Source of the DNA: Cryptomeria japonica
Taxonomy: Eukaryota; Streptophyta; Pinopsida; Cupressales; Cupressaceae
NCBI RefSeq assembly: GCF_030272615.1
Contig: NC_081415.1
Span: 105,041,796 to 105,105,795, forward strand
DNA length: 64,000 nt
Direction of reading: 5' to 3'
Under the pieces are notes generated by a model. The model did not search any database. It saw only the letters and a program-made list of their open reading frames with translations, and had not been told where the DNA came from. The translations under genes and the position numbers were made by a program. Shown in pieces: positions 23,357 to 35,700 of the stretch; the first letter of the stretch is position 1, and each line of letters begins with the position of its first letter.

Positions 23357-25022
23357 CATTTGAGGTTTTCAATCATTTCCCTCCTTACCAATTTCACCAT
23401 TTTGCCTAGAAAAGGGCTACATAGAAAGAGCCCCAATTAGGCCTCCAAAATCTGGTTTTCTAGGGCTTGGAGGAAAACGGTCCAAAAGACCCCATAGAAA
23501 GTTTGGATTGTCTTCAATGACTCATCTAACCTCAAGTGATTCTTGTGGTTTTGGTTCCTTACTCCACTGTAGAATGTCCTAACCCCAAAATGAGGGTTTT
23601 GAAGGATTTCTAGGCCTTCTAACCGACAGTGACTGGTCAAGTTGGTGTTTGGGCAACAAATGACTTTGTCAAGGCTTCCCCTTGCATTGGAAACTTTTTA
23701 CTAACTTCATGGACCCCTCCAAAAGCTTAGATGGTGGTTTGACATTCACCCCTGCACTTTGCACATCAATTTCACCCTGTCTCCTCTAGCTTGGTTGCTC
23801 CTGGACTCGCCTAGAACAAGGTGACAGTCATATTAAATGTTATCTCCAACACTTGTCCCTACATATGTACACTGTACAAGTGGTTTCCCTCCATGTCCCA
23901 ACATGTCATGATGGTAGCACGTGTGGCATTCATGGGGCAACCATTTTACATAAAACTGCTATATACAAGCCAAAATTGGTTGTTTGCAAACCAAAACAAG
24001 AAAACACTAATGCAAACTAATTACAAAGCTTGAAATGAAACTAAATGCTCTAAAAAACACTAGAGAAACTTAATCCATCATTGGATCAATGGATTCAATC
24101 CATTTGCATTTACAAAATGAGCAAAACAAAGCCAAATGTTGTCAAACAGTCCGAAAATGGGTAGTTTCAGGTTGTTGAACTTACAAAACAAAATCTCCAA
24201 CCTTGGTAACCATGCAAGAGAGGGTTCTTATAGTATTCCCCATGTTTGGAGTCATCCTAAGGCGTTGGACAATCCCCAACTCCATCGCTAACCAATTTAG
24301 GACAAAAGTTGTCATGACAACTTTTTACAACTTTGCACTTTTTCACTTTTTGGTCTTCTCAACCTATGAGACCTATTCCAAGACATCACACATGACTTTT
24401 AAAACATGTCTAATATTAATTTAACCCTCCCTAATGCCTATACCAAGTTTTGACACTTTTGACCATCAAGATGATCAACTACCTACTTAAACCACTACTT
24501 ATGCACAAAATGCAAACCTAGGAAGAAACTAACTCTACTAGGCCTACATTTCACTCATCACACTCACTCTTGGACCCTCCTGGAGTCCTTATTCACTACC
24601 TGACTTGGCTAGGGTCAGTACAAACCAAAATCGAGAAAAGACTACTAGCCTAAGTCCTAGGTGCTCCTGCACCAGAAGTGACAAGAAAAAAATGTGTTCC
24701 CAAATTGACTTATTCCATGATATTTGTGTTTTTAAAAGATTTTAAAAATCTAAATAAAAACAATTTATTATAGCCCAAAAAAAACTTTATTAAAAAATAA
24801 AGAAAAAAATTTAAAAAGGCGATAGTCATTTTTTTTTTTTCAAAAAAAGGATATTAAAAAAACTTTAATAAAAATTTATTAAAGACAAGAAAAAAAAAAC
24901 TTAAAAAAGTTTATATTTTCTATAAAAAAAAACTTATTTTAAAAAATAAGAAAAAAAATTGATTTTTTTTTTAATTATTAAAAAAAATAAAAATTTATTG
25001 AACCCCCCCCCACACGAAGAGG
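23357..25022 (-). other. Element interior, no gene seen
   Basis: No coding pattern on either strand. 24720-25000 is A/T-rich with long A runs, like the leader of copia element 1. Confidence 0.5.
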
Positions 25023-25102
25023 GGCCCGCAGGTACACTACAGGGCCGCATTGCCTGCGGACACTAGCAGGTACCCTACGGTTACTCGTAGTGCCTGCGGG
25101 CC
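25023..25102. repeat. GC-rich inverted repeat in element leader
   Basis: Arms 25023-25040 and 25087-25102 pair almost completely (GGCCCGCAGG with CCTGCGGGCC, then CACTAC with GTAGTG, separated by a 2-base bulge). It stands out against the A/T-rich surroundings. Confidence 0.75.
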
Positions 25103-25587
25103 AATAAGGACCTCCCCCCCTTTTTTTTAAAAAAAAATCGCTTTCTTAAAACAACAAAACCAAAAAAATGGCCCCCCCTTTAATAAAAAAATAATTCAGA
25201 CCTGTACCTGCAAGTCCGTACGACGGGTCAGGAGGGGAGATTTTTTCAACTCGAGGTAACAGAGGCCGCTTTCGACGAATTGACAGTCGATCTTCGGGTT
25301 TTTGGACCTTCTGAGCGCAATGGTGATGATAGATTTGGCCAAAAATGCTCCAAAAATGCAGATCGCTGTCAGGACAAGTCACCACCCTCCACCTTCAAAC
25401 AACTCTAGATTTGGCCTCGGATGTCGGATTTGGATGAAACAAAAGGCGATTCTTAATTGCTCGAACCTCCTCAATCCATCGGTGACCTCATATTTGACCC
25501 AACAAGCTCCAATAATAACCTGCAATAGAAAGCTCCAAAATGCAAACCCCAAATTTCTCTCAATTGACAAATCAATGGCACTTTAAT

Positions 25588-25600
25588 GGCTCTGATACCA
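25588..25600 (-). other. Primer-binding site, initiator Met-tRNA
   Basis: The minus strand reads TGGTATCAGAGCC directly after the 5' LTR, a perfect plant initiator Met-tRNA site. Confidence 0.92.
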
Positions 25601-26112
25601 TGTGAGATTTTGCCAAGATCTAGAGGCAATGGAAAACACAAATAAGAGAAAACAAAATAGATGAAAGGAGTAAACTATATTCTATCAAGATGCAAAATAT
25701 GATCAACTAGATCATTACAAGATGTTCAATGATTGCCCGTACAAACAATGTAGATGAGCCTTCTTATATAGGCAAGGCTATATGGATATGTGAGCACATA
25801 AACATGACATGTGGCTCAATAAGAAACAAGGGTAGGTAGGAAATAGGTGTGGGTAGGTAGGAGAAACAATAAAATATTCCACATGAGGTAGATCACCCAT
25901 CGAAGGTGGAATTATCACTCCACAATAAGTGGATATGATAGAGTAGTAACAAGATCAACACCATAAAAGGTGGAAATTCTCCTACACACACTATCCCAAT
26001 GTGGCACAAACACCCAAGTGTCTCATACCCAAACTACTATTAAATGCATGTACCTATTTAAACTTAAGTAAAATGTAATAATATCCAAGATGAATAATTT
26101 TTTACACCAACA
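25601..26112 (-). repeat. 5' LTR of the non-autonomous copia-related element
   Basis: 512-bp partner of 20122-20633, beside the primer site. Confidence 0.92.
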
Positions 26113-27000
26113 ATGGCTAATGTTGGAATAGGGTTCAATTAAGAGAAAATATTTCAATTACAATTGAGGTTCAATCAGGGTTATGGTTAGGGTTTAGTTA
26201 GGGATGTATCTGAAATTAGGGTTAGGGTTGAATTGGGGTTAGGATTAATGCTAGGATGGGGTTTAAACAAGGTTAGAATTAGGGTTTGATCAGGGTTAGA
26301 TTCAATGTTAGACTAGGGTTAAAATTAGAATTAGAGATAGGATTAGGATTAGGGTTAAATTAGGGTGAGGTTTCAATAAGGGTTATGGCTAAGATTAAGG
26401 TTAGTGTTCAACTTAAGTTGTAGATTAATAAGTGTTGAAGATAGGATTCATTTAAATTAGGATTAACCTTCAATTAATGTTATTGATAGAGTTTAATCAT
26501 GGTTGGGGTTTAATTAGTGTTAGACTTAGGCTATAGTTCAATTAATTTAGGATTTAGTTAAGGTTCATTAAGGTTAGAATTAAAATTAGAGATGCAAATT
26601 TCAATTAGGGTTAGGGTTTAATTAGGGTTTTAAGAGAAATATTCAAGTTAGGGTTAGGGCTTAATTATGATTATGCTTTGAATATTATTAGGGTTAATAT
26701 TAGATTAGTAAGGTTAGGGTTAGTGCAGTGTTATATTAGGGTTCAATAAAAAGTTAGACCTAGGGTTCAGTTGGGGTTAAGGTAAAATTATGGTTATAAG
26801 AAAAGTATTTGAGTTAGGGTTAAATTATGGTTAAGGTTTATATAGAGTGAAGGTTAGAGATTAATTATGGTTAGAGTTAATGTTAGATTAGGGTTTAAAT
26901 GAGGTTAGCATCATATGTAAATTAGGGTTAGATTCAATGTTAAATTAGGGTTGAGTCTCGGTTTAGAATTGGAATTAAAGATGAATTATAGTTAATGATG
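26113..27000. repeat. Degenerate telomere-like repeats, right block
   Basis: Nearly 900 bp of variants of TTAGGG/TTTAGGG with insertions such as TTCAATTAGGGTT. It continues the array ending at 20121. Not tandem enough for a functional telomere. Confidence 0.82.
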
Positions 27001-27304
27001 AATTAGCATTAGTATCAATATTAATATATTGAACTATTTTGCATCAATCTCATTACAATCAACTCTTTATTATTATTTTTGAACATTAAACATTTTTGAA
27101 TTAGATATCTCTCAGCATACTTTACTTAGATTTTTTAAAATTTAGGTATTCTAGTTTAATTATTCTAATCCCACCTTTTTCAACTATTAATTAAATAAAT
27201 GTTTTTATTTATTTAATTGATTCATTATCCTCTTCTATCTAATCCTAGCTCTCCAACTTGTTCACACAAATCATAATCTAAATTTGTAGTCATGTGACAA
27301 GTGT
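27001..27304. other. AT-rich spacer, no gene
   Basis: A/T-rich, non-coding. The last five bases (AGTGT) are one copy of the next element's target duplication. Confidence 0.5.
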
Positions 27305-27660
27305 TGTTAGAGTATTTGGGTATTTACTTGATTAATTAAACATTCTTTGTTTAATTATTTAAGTTCCCTTTATCTCTTTTACACTTAAGCTAACTTTAGG
27401 TACATTTAATTAATTATTATGTGCAAACCTAGGTTTTCTCTTTTTAGGGTTTCTTGACCTATTAAAGGTTGAGTTCTTTCTTTTCATTGTAAGAATCACA
27501 TTACATATTTTTGTGAATATTGAGCTCTCTCTTTTTGAGCATATTCTCTGTGTTTTGTATGTTCTTCAGATTTTGCTTCATTGCTTCTCCTTGTAACAGG
27601 TTATTCGGCTTGCAGAAGATCTTCAAGCTCCTATGGTGTTGTATTTTCTCAACTCCTATA
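27305..27660 (+). repeat. 5' LTR of the compact LTR element
   Basis: 356 bp, followed without a gap by the primer site. Confidence 0.92.
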
Positions 27661-27673
27661 TGGTATCAGAGCG
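27661..27673 (+). other. Primer-binding site, initiator Met-tRNA
   Basis: TGGTATCAGAGCG immediately after the LTR. The first 12 bases match the plant initiator Met-tRNA site. Confidence 0.9.
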
Positions 27674-28017
27674 TGGATCTGCAGCTGCCTGTTCTTGTTT
27701 TGAAAATTTTTGCTTTGGAAGCAGATCTGGGGTTTTAGAAATTTTTTATGTACCTAGGGTTTGAGCTTCTTTTCTGAGCACTTTGGGCCTAAACGGACCT
27801 CACCATCGTGCTAAGAAGGCCTGAAAACCCCTATGGTCATATAAAATTTGACCTATTTTGGTTCCTGAGCCTCTGGGAGCATTTTTCTCAGATCCAGGCC
27901 GTACGGCCTTGGCACGCAGGTCGAGAAAAAAATTTCAAAAAAATAAAAAATTTGCCTTTTTATGGCATGCAGGCTGAAATTTGCTTTTAAAAATTTTTTT
28001 GAAAAAAAAAGAGGTGT

Positions 28018-28539
28018 TTGTTTCTTTTTAAGAAAAAAAAAAATTTTGGAAAAGATTTTTTTTGGGGTTTGGGGGTACCGCAGGGTACCAGACTGACAGG
28101 CCCGTCAGACCTGTTAGTCCGGCCTCTGCGGCCCCCGCCGGCGGCCCTTTCCGGCATTCTTTTCCGGTCCCCGTTGTCCGCTCCTGTCGGCCGCTGCATG
28201 CTCCCCGCTGGCCGCTGCTTGTTCCTCCGGCCGCTTAGTCCTCGGCCACCGCTTAGTCCCCGGTCGCCGCTCCGGCTCCGCGGCCCTTTTTTCCGGTCGG
28301 CCGCCGCTCCGCCACCCGACCGCCACCCAGCAACCGGATCTCCGCCCGACCGCCACTGGTGCGCCACCGGAGCTCTGCTCCATCGCCACCGGACCACGAA
28401 CAAGCAACCGGACCCCCTTTTTTGGCTTTTTCAGGGGGGGTTTGGTTTTTTGGCCCTATCTTGGGCATACAGAGTCATTTTTTCGAGAACGAATAGGCGT
28501 CGGAAAGATGGTTCCGAGGCCGACCTCATGGTTTGGTAA
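28018..28539 (+). other. GC-rich interior with an incidental long ORF
   Basis: 173 open codons on plus and other open frames on minus (27987-28403) cover the same GC-rich block (28080-28400). Such overlapping frames are expected where stops are rare. Composition is Arg/Pro/Ser-rich with no domain. I do not call a gene. The block could be captured cellular sequence or a structured RNA region. Confidence 0.45.
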
Positions 28540-29578
28540 TTTTTTCCAATTTTTTTGTTTGACTATTTTTTTCAACAGTCAAAGTGAGGTTTCTTTTTTG
28601 CACTCCGGGAGACGTAGAATGAGCATCCAACCTCTGTTTTTCAAAAACTTTATATTTTCGGAAAGCGTGTTCTGTGTACTTTCCAGAAATATGAGTTTTT
28701 TTTTCCAGATTCTGCTCCATGCATATTTTCTTCAATTTTTTGTTTTTCAGCACTTTGGTGGATATCGTGGTTGTTTCAGGTCCTGGGATTTCTTTTCTTA
28801 GTAGGGTGTCTCTGTTTTGATTCTCGTTTCTATTTCCAGTCTTCTTATCATTGTAATTTGTAATTATGCAAACGCACTGAGATAAAGTGCCATCATGAAT
28901 TGTTTACTTGGAATCTTGCATATCTTGTGTCTTGTTGTACATGCACTGTTGATCAAGTGCCATGAGGGGGTTGATGTTTGCCTTTGTTTGCCATCTTCCT
29001 TTGTCAAGTGAGTGTTCCTTCCACGACATTCACCTCATGATGATGTGTCTCAGCACCTTTGATGTTCTTGGATCTTCATCATGCAGTTGTTTTTGGCTGT
29101 CCTTTTTAGTGTTCCTATCCCTCTCCCACTTCCGCATTATGGGGAGGTTTATCCTGTTGGTTTTAATGATTCTGTGGTTCGATTGATCAGCTCTTCAGGC
29201 TTTGGTTTCTCATGCCATCTGTATCTTCGATTTCAGTTGTTTTGCCTTGTTTGCCTCCTGATTCGAGTAGTGTCATTTGAGGGCACTCATGCAGATTACA
29301 GTCTTCTCTACCTGGTCATGTTCTAGTTCAGTGGATGTTCTTTAGATCAACAGTTATTCTTCGACAGAGTTTGCAGGGTCTTCATGCTTCAGTGATATTT
29401 TTTCCATCTCTTTTTGGAGTAGAGTTTTGTTCCCACGTGGTTTTCTCTATTTCTCCAGTTCATAGAGATTTCGTTGTATTTGGGTACCTGATCAGGCCTT
29501 ATTGCCGGGACCCATCTTTATTGCTTTCAGTAGTTGTTCTAGGTTTTAGCTTCTCCCTAAGTCTAGCTTAAGAGGGGG

Positions 29579-29934
29579 TGTTAGAGTATTTGGGTATTTA
29601 CTTGATTAATTAAACATTCTTTGTTTAATTATTTAAGTTCCCTTTATCTCTTTTACACTTAAGCTAACTTTAGGTACATATAATTAATTATTATGTGCAA
29701 ACCTAGGTTTTCCCTTTTTAGGGTTTCTTGACCTATTAAAGGTTGAGTTCTTTCTTTTCATTGTAAGAATCACATTACATATTTTTGTGAATATTGAGCT
29801 CTTTCTTTTTGAGCATATTCTCTGTGTTTTGTATGTTCTTCAGATTTTGCTTCATTGCTTCTCCTTGTAATAGGTTGTTCGACTTGCAGAAGATCTTTAG
29901 GCTCCTGTGGTGTTGTATTTTCTCAACTCCTATA
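29579..29934 (+). repeat. 3' LTR of the compact LTR element
   Basis: 356-bp partner of 27305-27660, preceded by the purine tract. Confidence 0.92.
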
Positions 29935-29939
29935 AGTGT

Positions 29940-31100
29940 CTCCCCTTCACATGTCTAGCTTAAGCCTTGTCACTCATTCATTGAATCTATACACCTTTTT
30001 CTAAATCTAAAATTCAAGCCGCCTCTTAATCTCATCCCTTCATTCAAATTAACCTTAATTATATTCACTCTCTCAATATTATCCTTCCATCCCTTTTAAC
30101 CTCTTAATCATATTCATTCTCCTCTAACATCTTAATCATGACCAATTCATCTTTTAACCTCTTAATCTAAGCCCTTGATTCTCTTGGAAGTTTCTATAAA
30201 AGAGGTTTTTTCCCCACCATTTTCCACCCACTTAGCACATTGCTTAGAACCACTTAATATCCATTTTAGTTATCATTGCTTCATTCTTATACTTGCATCA
30301 TTAATCAACTATATTCCATTTCTTTATGCCATCTTGCTCTTGAAGGATTGAAGAATAATGGAGTTAAGCTTATCATATGCTTGAAGGTATATTTGATTTT
30401 TTTAATTTTGTAGACACTTTATCTAGAGCTCTATTGGTGTTATTGATTTGCTTGTAGATTATACGCTTGTGGTTGAGCTATTTAGGATATGATTACATTT
30501 GAATATGTACACTTTCTTTTTATCAATGATTATAAACATGCAAACATACAAAAATGCCTAAGATGATGCATATTTGTTCTAACGATACAATTATATTCCT
30601 TAATGATGTTACTACAATGATGTATAAATAGATTAAAAAAATACAATTTCAATTATTTTATTTATTTATTTATAATATGAATAACTTATTAAATCAATTC
30701 AACACCCATAAATGTAATATGAAATGTTAAATGATAATTCCTAAGTTCGCCATCATTTTTAAGAGTGGAATAAAATTAAATCTGGAACCAACTCATGAAC
30801 CCTATTTCACCATAGAGACACCACTTGGAAGCTTATTATTCTATCAAAGACATAGGAAAAGAGTACAGGAATGCAAATTTTCGCCATTATAATGTGAAAT
30901 AACAAGCCACGTGGCAGATTCATTACTATTTTTATGTACATAGTTTTGTTTATAGAGGTTTGCTTAATTTTCCTATCCATCCTATTAAAAAAATATAAAC
31001 TCAATCAGAAGTGGGCGCGCAAACTTAGCATACAATCATACCAGAGACTCAGTGGGGCCCAAGAGCAAAAAACTAGCACTTCATAGCAAGGTTACCCCAA
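29940..31100. other. Spacer upstream of HEN1, no gene seen
   Basis: Non-coding. A TATA-like word (TATAAAAG, 30195-30202) followed by a C-rich stretch looks like an LTR promoter remnant, but I could not define LTR ends. Confidence 0.4.
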
Positions 31101-32769
31101 TAAATAGAGGTGGTGTCCGAAATTTTCTATTTTGCATTTGCAGTACACATACTTTGATTGGATATCAGGCCTTGAATTGAAGTATCAGAGATTTTTTTTC
31201 ACTCTGATTGAATTTTTCTTCTCTGATTGTAGAGCAAAAATAATATGCAGAGCAGACATTTTTGACAGGGCTATATGCATTTGCCTTTAATTTATGGCTG
31301 TCTAAGCTTTCTGACCGTAACAGCTGCGCCTCACGTGTTTAGCTCTCACCTGAAACACATGTGCTCAGAGTACTGAGTACAACCATTTGGGTAAGTATTC
31401 TGCATCCTCCAAACAGGAAGAATACCCAGGACGGAAAGGACAATGTCATAAACAACAACTGAATGACAATCATGAGTTTGTTTTATGTGGGTATGTGTGC
31501 CATTCTCTAGTTCTTTTTCTTTGGGATCATTCAGTTCGGAACCAGATATGGGGACTTCGTTTTCTATCATGTCTCTAAATGAAAATTATTCTATTATTGA
31601 CCCAATTGAGAGGTTTAATCTGATTGGGCATTGTTTTTCCCTTTGCTCTTAATTGATTTTATGTGCAAACGAGCACCCAAAATCAACAAGCCCCTGCGCT
31701 CTGGACAACAATTTTGAGTTATTTGGGTATGGGCATGTTTGCCATATTCTAAATGGTCATCCATGGAATCATACGCTACAGAATCTATAGTGGGGTTTTT
31801 GCTTTTCCAACACAGTTTTTAAAGAAAAACACAGTGTTACCAAACCAATTTAGAGGTTTAATCCATTTGGGCAGAGTCATTTTGTATGGAACACAAAAAA
31901 GCGGAAAAAGAATACCCAAATTCAGAACTTCTATTAAGGAATGTTACGAGCTAATTGTGTACTGGTTGCTGTTTTCTAATTCTTTTACCTGTGTATGATA
32001 TACAAGAATTAAAAACGGGGTCGTTTTACTTTTTTTTTTTATCATGACCGTGAGACAAGAAACTTTGTTATCGAACTATTTGTCCTGGTTTTTATTCATC
32101 TGGACATTTTTTTCAGCTGTTTTTCATTCTTTAATGTGTAAAAAGGGTAACTAGGTTCTAGAAGACAATGTGCTATAAAAAACAATCACGAATTGATTGT
32201 AGACTGTAGGTATGCTATATTCTAATTGTTTATACTAGGGATAACGTTGTGAAGATTAGAAACTGTTTTTTTGTTTCGCTTTTGTATCATGGTTACTATA
32301 TAAAAACGTCATGGTATTGAGCTAATTGAAAGATTTTATTCATTTGGGAAATGATTTTTATTTTCCTTTAATTGCCATTTAATTCACCCATATTGCAGAG
32401 CAGGTCATAGTTTAAAAAATAATAATATAGGATTAAACGTGCTGAAAGAAAAGCAAATTTTTGAATTGAAGTAACCTAGTTTTTCGGGGATTCTGTTCTT
32501 TGTTATTATAATTTATGGGGATTCTGTTTTTTGTTGTTATAATTTATGGAGTTTATTTTCTAACTGTGCTATCATCGTTTTGCAGTGTTCAAGCCTAAAT
32601 TTTCATGTTAGACTTGGATCTGTAAGATAAAGTTCTTGCTGCAGAGCTTCTTTCAGTGTATTTGCACAATCCTATCCCTTTCATTTCTGTTTGCTATTTT
32701 TTCAATGCATTTGCAATTATTTTACCCGTATTTTGACATGTCTCATAACTAACAATATTTTCTATCCAG
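31101..32769 (+). promoter_or_regulatory. Presumed HEN1 promoter and 5' UTR with an intron
   Basis: No other gene is visible here. The bases before the start codon read TTTTCTATCCAG, a good splice acceptor touching the ATG, so the 5' UTR probably holds an intron and a non-coding first exon lies upstream. I cannot place the transcription start. Confidence 0.4.
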
Positions 32770-35700
32770 ATGTCTACTAATACGCCTAAAGCTACGATTT
32801 TCAATAAGTACGGCCAAAAAGCATGTTACAAAACAGAGATTGTTCCAGCTGAGCCTGCAGAGGATACCCCAAGACTTCTTGTCTCCCAAACCAGACAGAA
32901 TAAATATATTTGCCGTTTGGAGCTTCCAGATTTTTCAGTGACTTCAGGTCCTTTCATAAAAAAAAAAGATGCCGAGCAAGATGCTGCTAAGTTGGCCCTA
33001 GACAAGGTTTGAACTTTGAACTTCAAATGTCTGAGTTCCTTGTCCTTACTTAATTGCCATACCATGCCTTGCCTTAATTATTTTATTCTACGCACACTCA
33101 AAAGGGTCTTTTGTGATATAGATTTTTGGGATTGTATTATTCTGCACATGTGTGATGACATTAGCAATGATCCGCGGTAGTTGACTGGCTTGTGCTCACT
33201 AAGCCTTTCCAACACCTACGGGTATCTAATTTTCTTGAACTCTTAACATTCTGTTTAGACATGGGGAGGCCATAGGGTTTTCCATTGGGTTTTTTTGAGA
33301 ATTATATTATATAACTATAAATGCAAAAATTTTATTTAGGTGCATTTTAAGGTCAGCTTTATAGAAGCATTAGGCCATTGAACAGAGACAAACTGTCATA
33401 CATTTGCATTATATGTACTTAAATTTTACCAATATTTTCATAAAAGAATGAGTGCTTGATGATTCAAGTCAGGTGCAGCCTTATAGTTTTTATGACTCTG
33501 ATACTCATCATTAGATGCAAACCCTATGATGCCATTTCCTTGGAAACGCTGTGATTTTGTTTTTCTGGGGAATCTTTGAAAAGCGGATGGACTGGCAGTT
33601 TAACCTCTATGTTGCTGCTTTAGAATTTTTTAAGTAAGATTGTTTATTTTTTTTACAAGTGGCAACTTGTAAGAATTAGAACTCATTGTGTCACTCAGGT
33701 TTAAAGGGGAAAAATACTTTAAAACAATGTCAGGGACTACAGTTCACTCTTAAATTACTTATTCAGCAGTACATTTTAAGGAAATTTAGGAGCCTTCTTT
33801 TAATAGAAGGCCTAAGATCCACCTCCTCGGTCTAAGTAGGTCAAATATGTTCAGGAAAGAATTGTAATTTTTTACTGAAGGTGAAGCTGGGAGTAAAAAA
33901 CAAAGATATCTAGTCAATACCTCCTTTAGCGAAGGCAATAGTTTTGCTGATTTATTTTTGGAATAGACCTCCCATGTAACCTTGTTGTAAGATTAATTTA
34001 GTTATTACTGTTCCTTGAAGCTATACAAGATGTGTTTCTGTATGTATAGCACACACACCCCCCCCTAGACACATGTATGTGCAAGCATATATAGACACGC
34101 ATCCACGTACTTTAGTCTTGATATGAAAACAATCTGTTAGAAGCACTGAGTGTTATAAATTCCTCAAACAAGCTGGAAATTTCCAAGTAATCCACCATTA
34201 GATCTTTCTAAAGTAATCCATGTGCAGTCCTGCCATATCCCTTAAGAGGAATACCGATTTTTCATGCTAGTAAGGTTTCCTCACATAGCGTAGACTCTTA
34301 TTGTAGTTTTAGTTCTCACTGATTAATCAACCGTGCATCAATTTCTTGCCTCACCTCAGGCATGCCATTCATTTCTTTTTGGGCAGTGTTTGTTACCATT
34401 TCGTCAATCTTTTCTATCCTCTCATGTTACATCTCCTCCTTATAGTGAGGATGTATCTACCTTTTGTAAAGAAAGGGAATTATCTGCAAAGGTGGACACC
34501 TTACATTCATGACTATTGGTTTGTTTTACATGTGTTATTTCTGACAAGATTAATAACAAAACCATTGAGGAGGCACACAATAAAGGAAGGGATCATTTTT
34601 CATCATAGCCGCTGTATTTGATTTGGGTGTGTAACAAAACCATTGAGCAGGCACACAATAAAGGAAGGGGTCATTTTGCATCATAGCCGCTGTATTTGAT
34701 TTGGGGGTGTGACATGTGATAGGTTTGTCTTGCATTTTTGTTGTTTGAGCTATACTGGTGTGCTTAACATGTGTTATACAAGATTTATAAAAAAAAACCT
34801 TTGAGCAGGCTCAAAATTAAAGAAGGGATCATTTTGCCTCATAATTAGTGTGTTTTGATTTGGGTTTGTGACATGTGATAGGGTTATTTTGCATTTTTGT
34901 TGTTTGAGCTACATAATATCTGAACAGGATTTCTTCACGATGGCTTCCATATCTGGTTAAATCTAGAATATATTTGGTCCAGTCGTAGCTTTTTTGTTCT
35001 GGTTGAAATAGTTTACTTTGATTTGGAGCATTTTTAAATATCTAAAGTTACTTAAAGTATTAGAAGGAACTTGAAATGAAAGAAAGCTCAACATAAAATC
35101 TTGAAAGATATAATTAAACCAAATGAAAATAATGAAAAACCTAAACCTCAAGCCCTAATATATTATTATCTAACTTAACCGTGGCAGTGTAGGTATATGT
35201 GACATAATTTTATGGTGTATGTAAATTTTAAAAAGCAATTGAACCTTTATAATTTCTTCAAAGGGTACACAATTGCTTACACTAGGTATAACACTATATA
35301 TTCCTTGGAGGAAAAAAGCATCTGGATTGCCCCTATTAGAGTAACATGCTCACACCAGCAGGCCATTGCCTTATGGACATCACGTATATAATTTTTTTTA
35401 TTTTACATATAATGAACTTTAGAAAAAGTTCTTGACTAATGCAATTTTGTTTCTGGAAATCTTACCTTTCAAACCCCTTCTCACTTCCATTTGTACCAAA
35501 AATTCCATGCATGCTAACATGACTTCAACCATTAGAAACATTAACCAACAAAAGCTCAAAGCCAACTTATGATTGTAGAGTTTACACTGTCATTTTGAAC
35601 AACCTTTGCACATTATATCTTCTGGCACTGGATGCTGTTATTTCACTCCATTCATGTTTATTGGGAAATGAGTATTTATTTGCATCAGTTTCACTTGACT

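Larger units (their letters stand above)
20122..26112 (-). mobile_element. Non-autonomous copia-related LTR element without gag-pol
   Basis: Two 512-bp LTRs (20122-20633 and 25601-26112), a perfect initiator Met-tRNA primer site, a polypurine tract, and flanks ATGGT/ATGGC (5-bp duplication with one transition). The LTR termini and the region beside the purine tract resemble copia element 1. The 4.97 kb interior has no gag, protease, integrase, reverse transcriptase or RNase H, and part of it is a later solo LTR (21797-23351). It fits a large retrotransposon derivative that would depend on a partner such as an intact copy of element 1. The LTR copies differ at a modest number of sites, so this insertion is younger than element 1. 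Confidence 0.9.
27305..29934 (+). mobile_element. Compact non-autonomous LTR element (TG...TA ends)
   Basis: Two 356-bp LTRs (27305-27660 and 29579-29934) that match closely, a perfect target duplication AGTGT (27300-27304 and 29935-29939), an initiator Met-tRNA primer site directly after the left LTR, and the purine tract AGAGGGGG before the right LTR. The LTRs begin TGTTAGAG and end CTATA, so the usual terminal CA is TA. The 1.9 kb interior has no gag or pol; its middle (28080-28400) is markedly GC-rich. Close LTRs and a perfect duplication suggest a recent insertion. Confidence 0.92.

Noticed and set aside
19756-27000. Chromosome end (true telomere)
   Set aside because: Repeats are highly diverged and flanked on both sides by ordinary sequence.
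27987-28539. Overlapping ORFs on both strands in a GC-rich block
   Set aside because: Stops are rare in GC-rich DNA; overlapping open frames on both strands without domains are not evidence of a gene.
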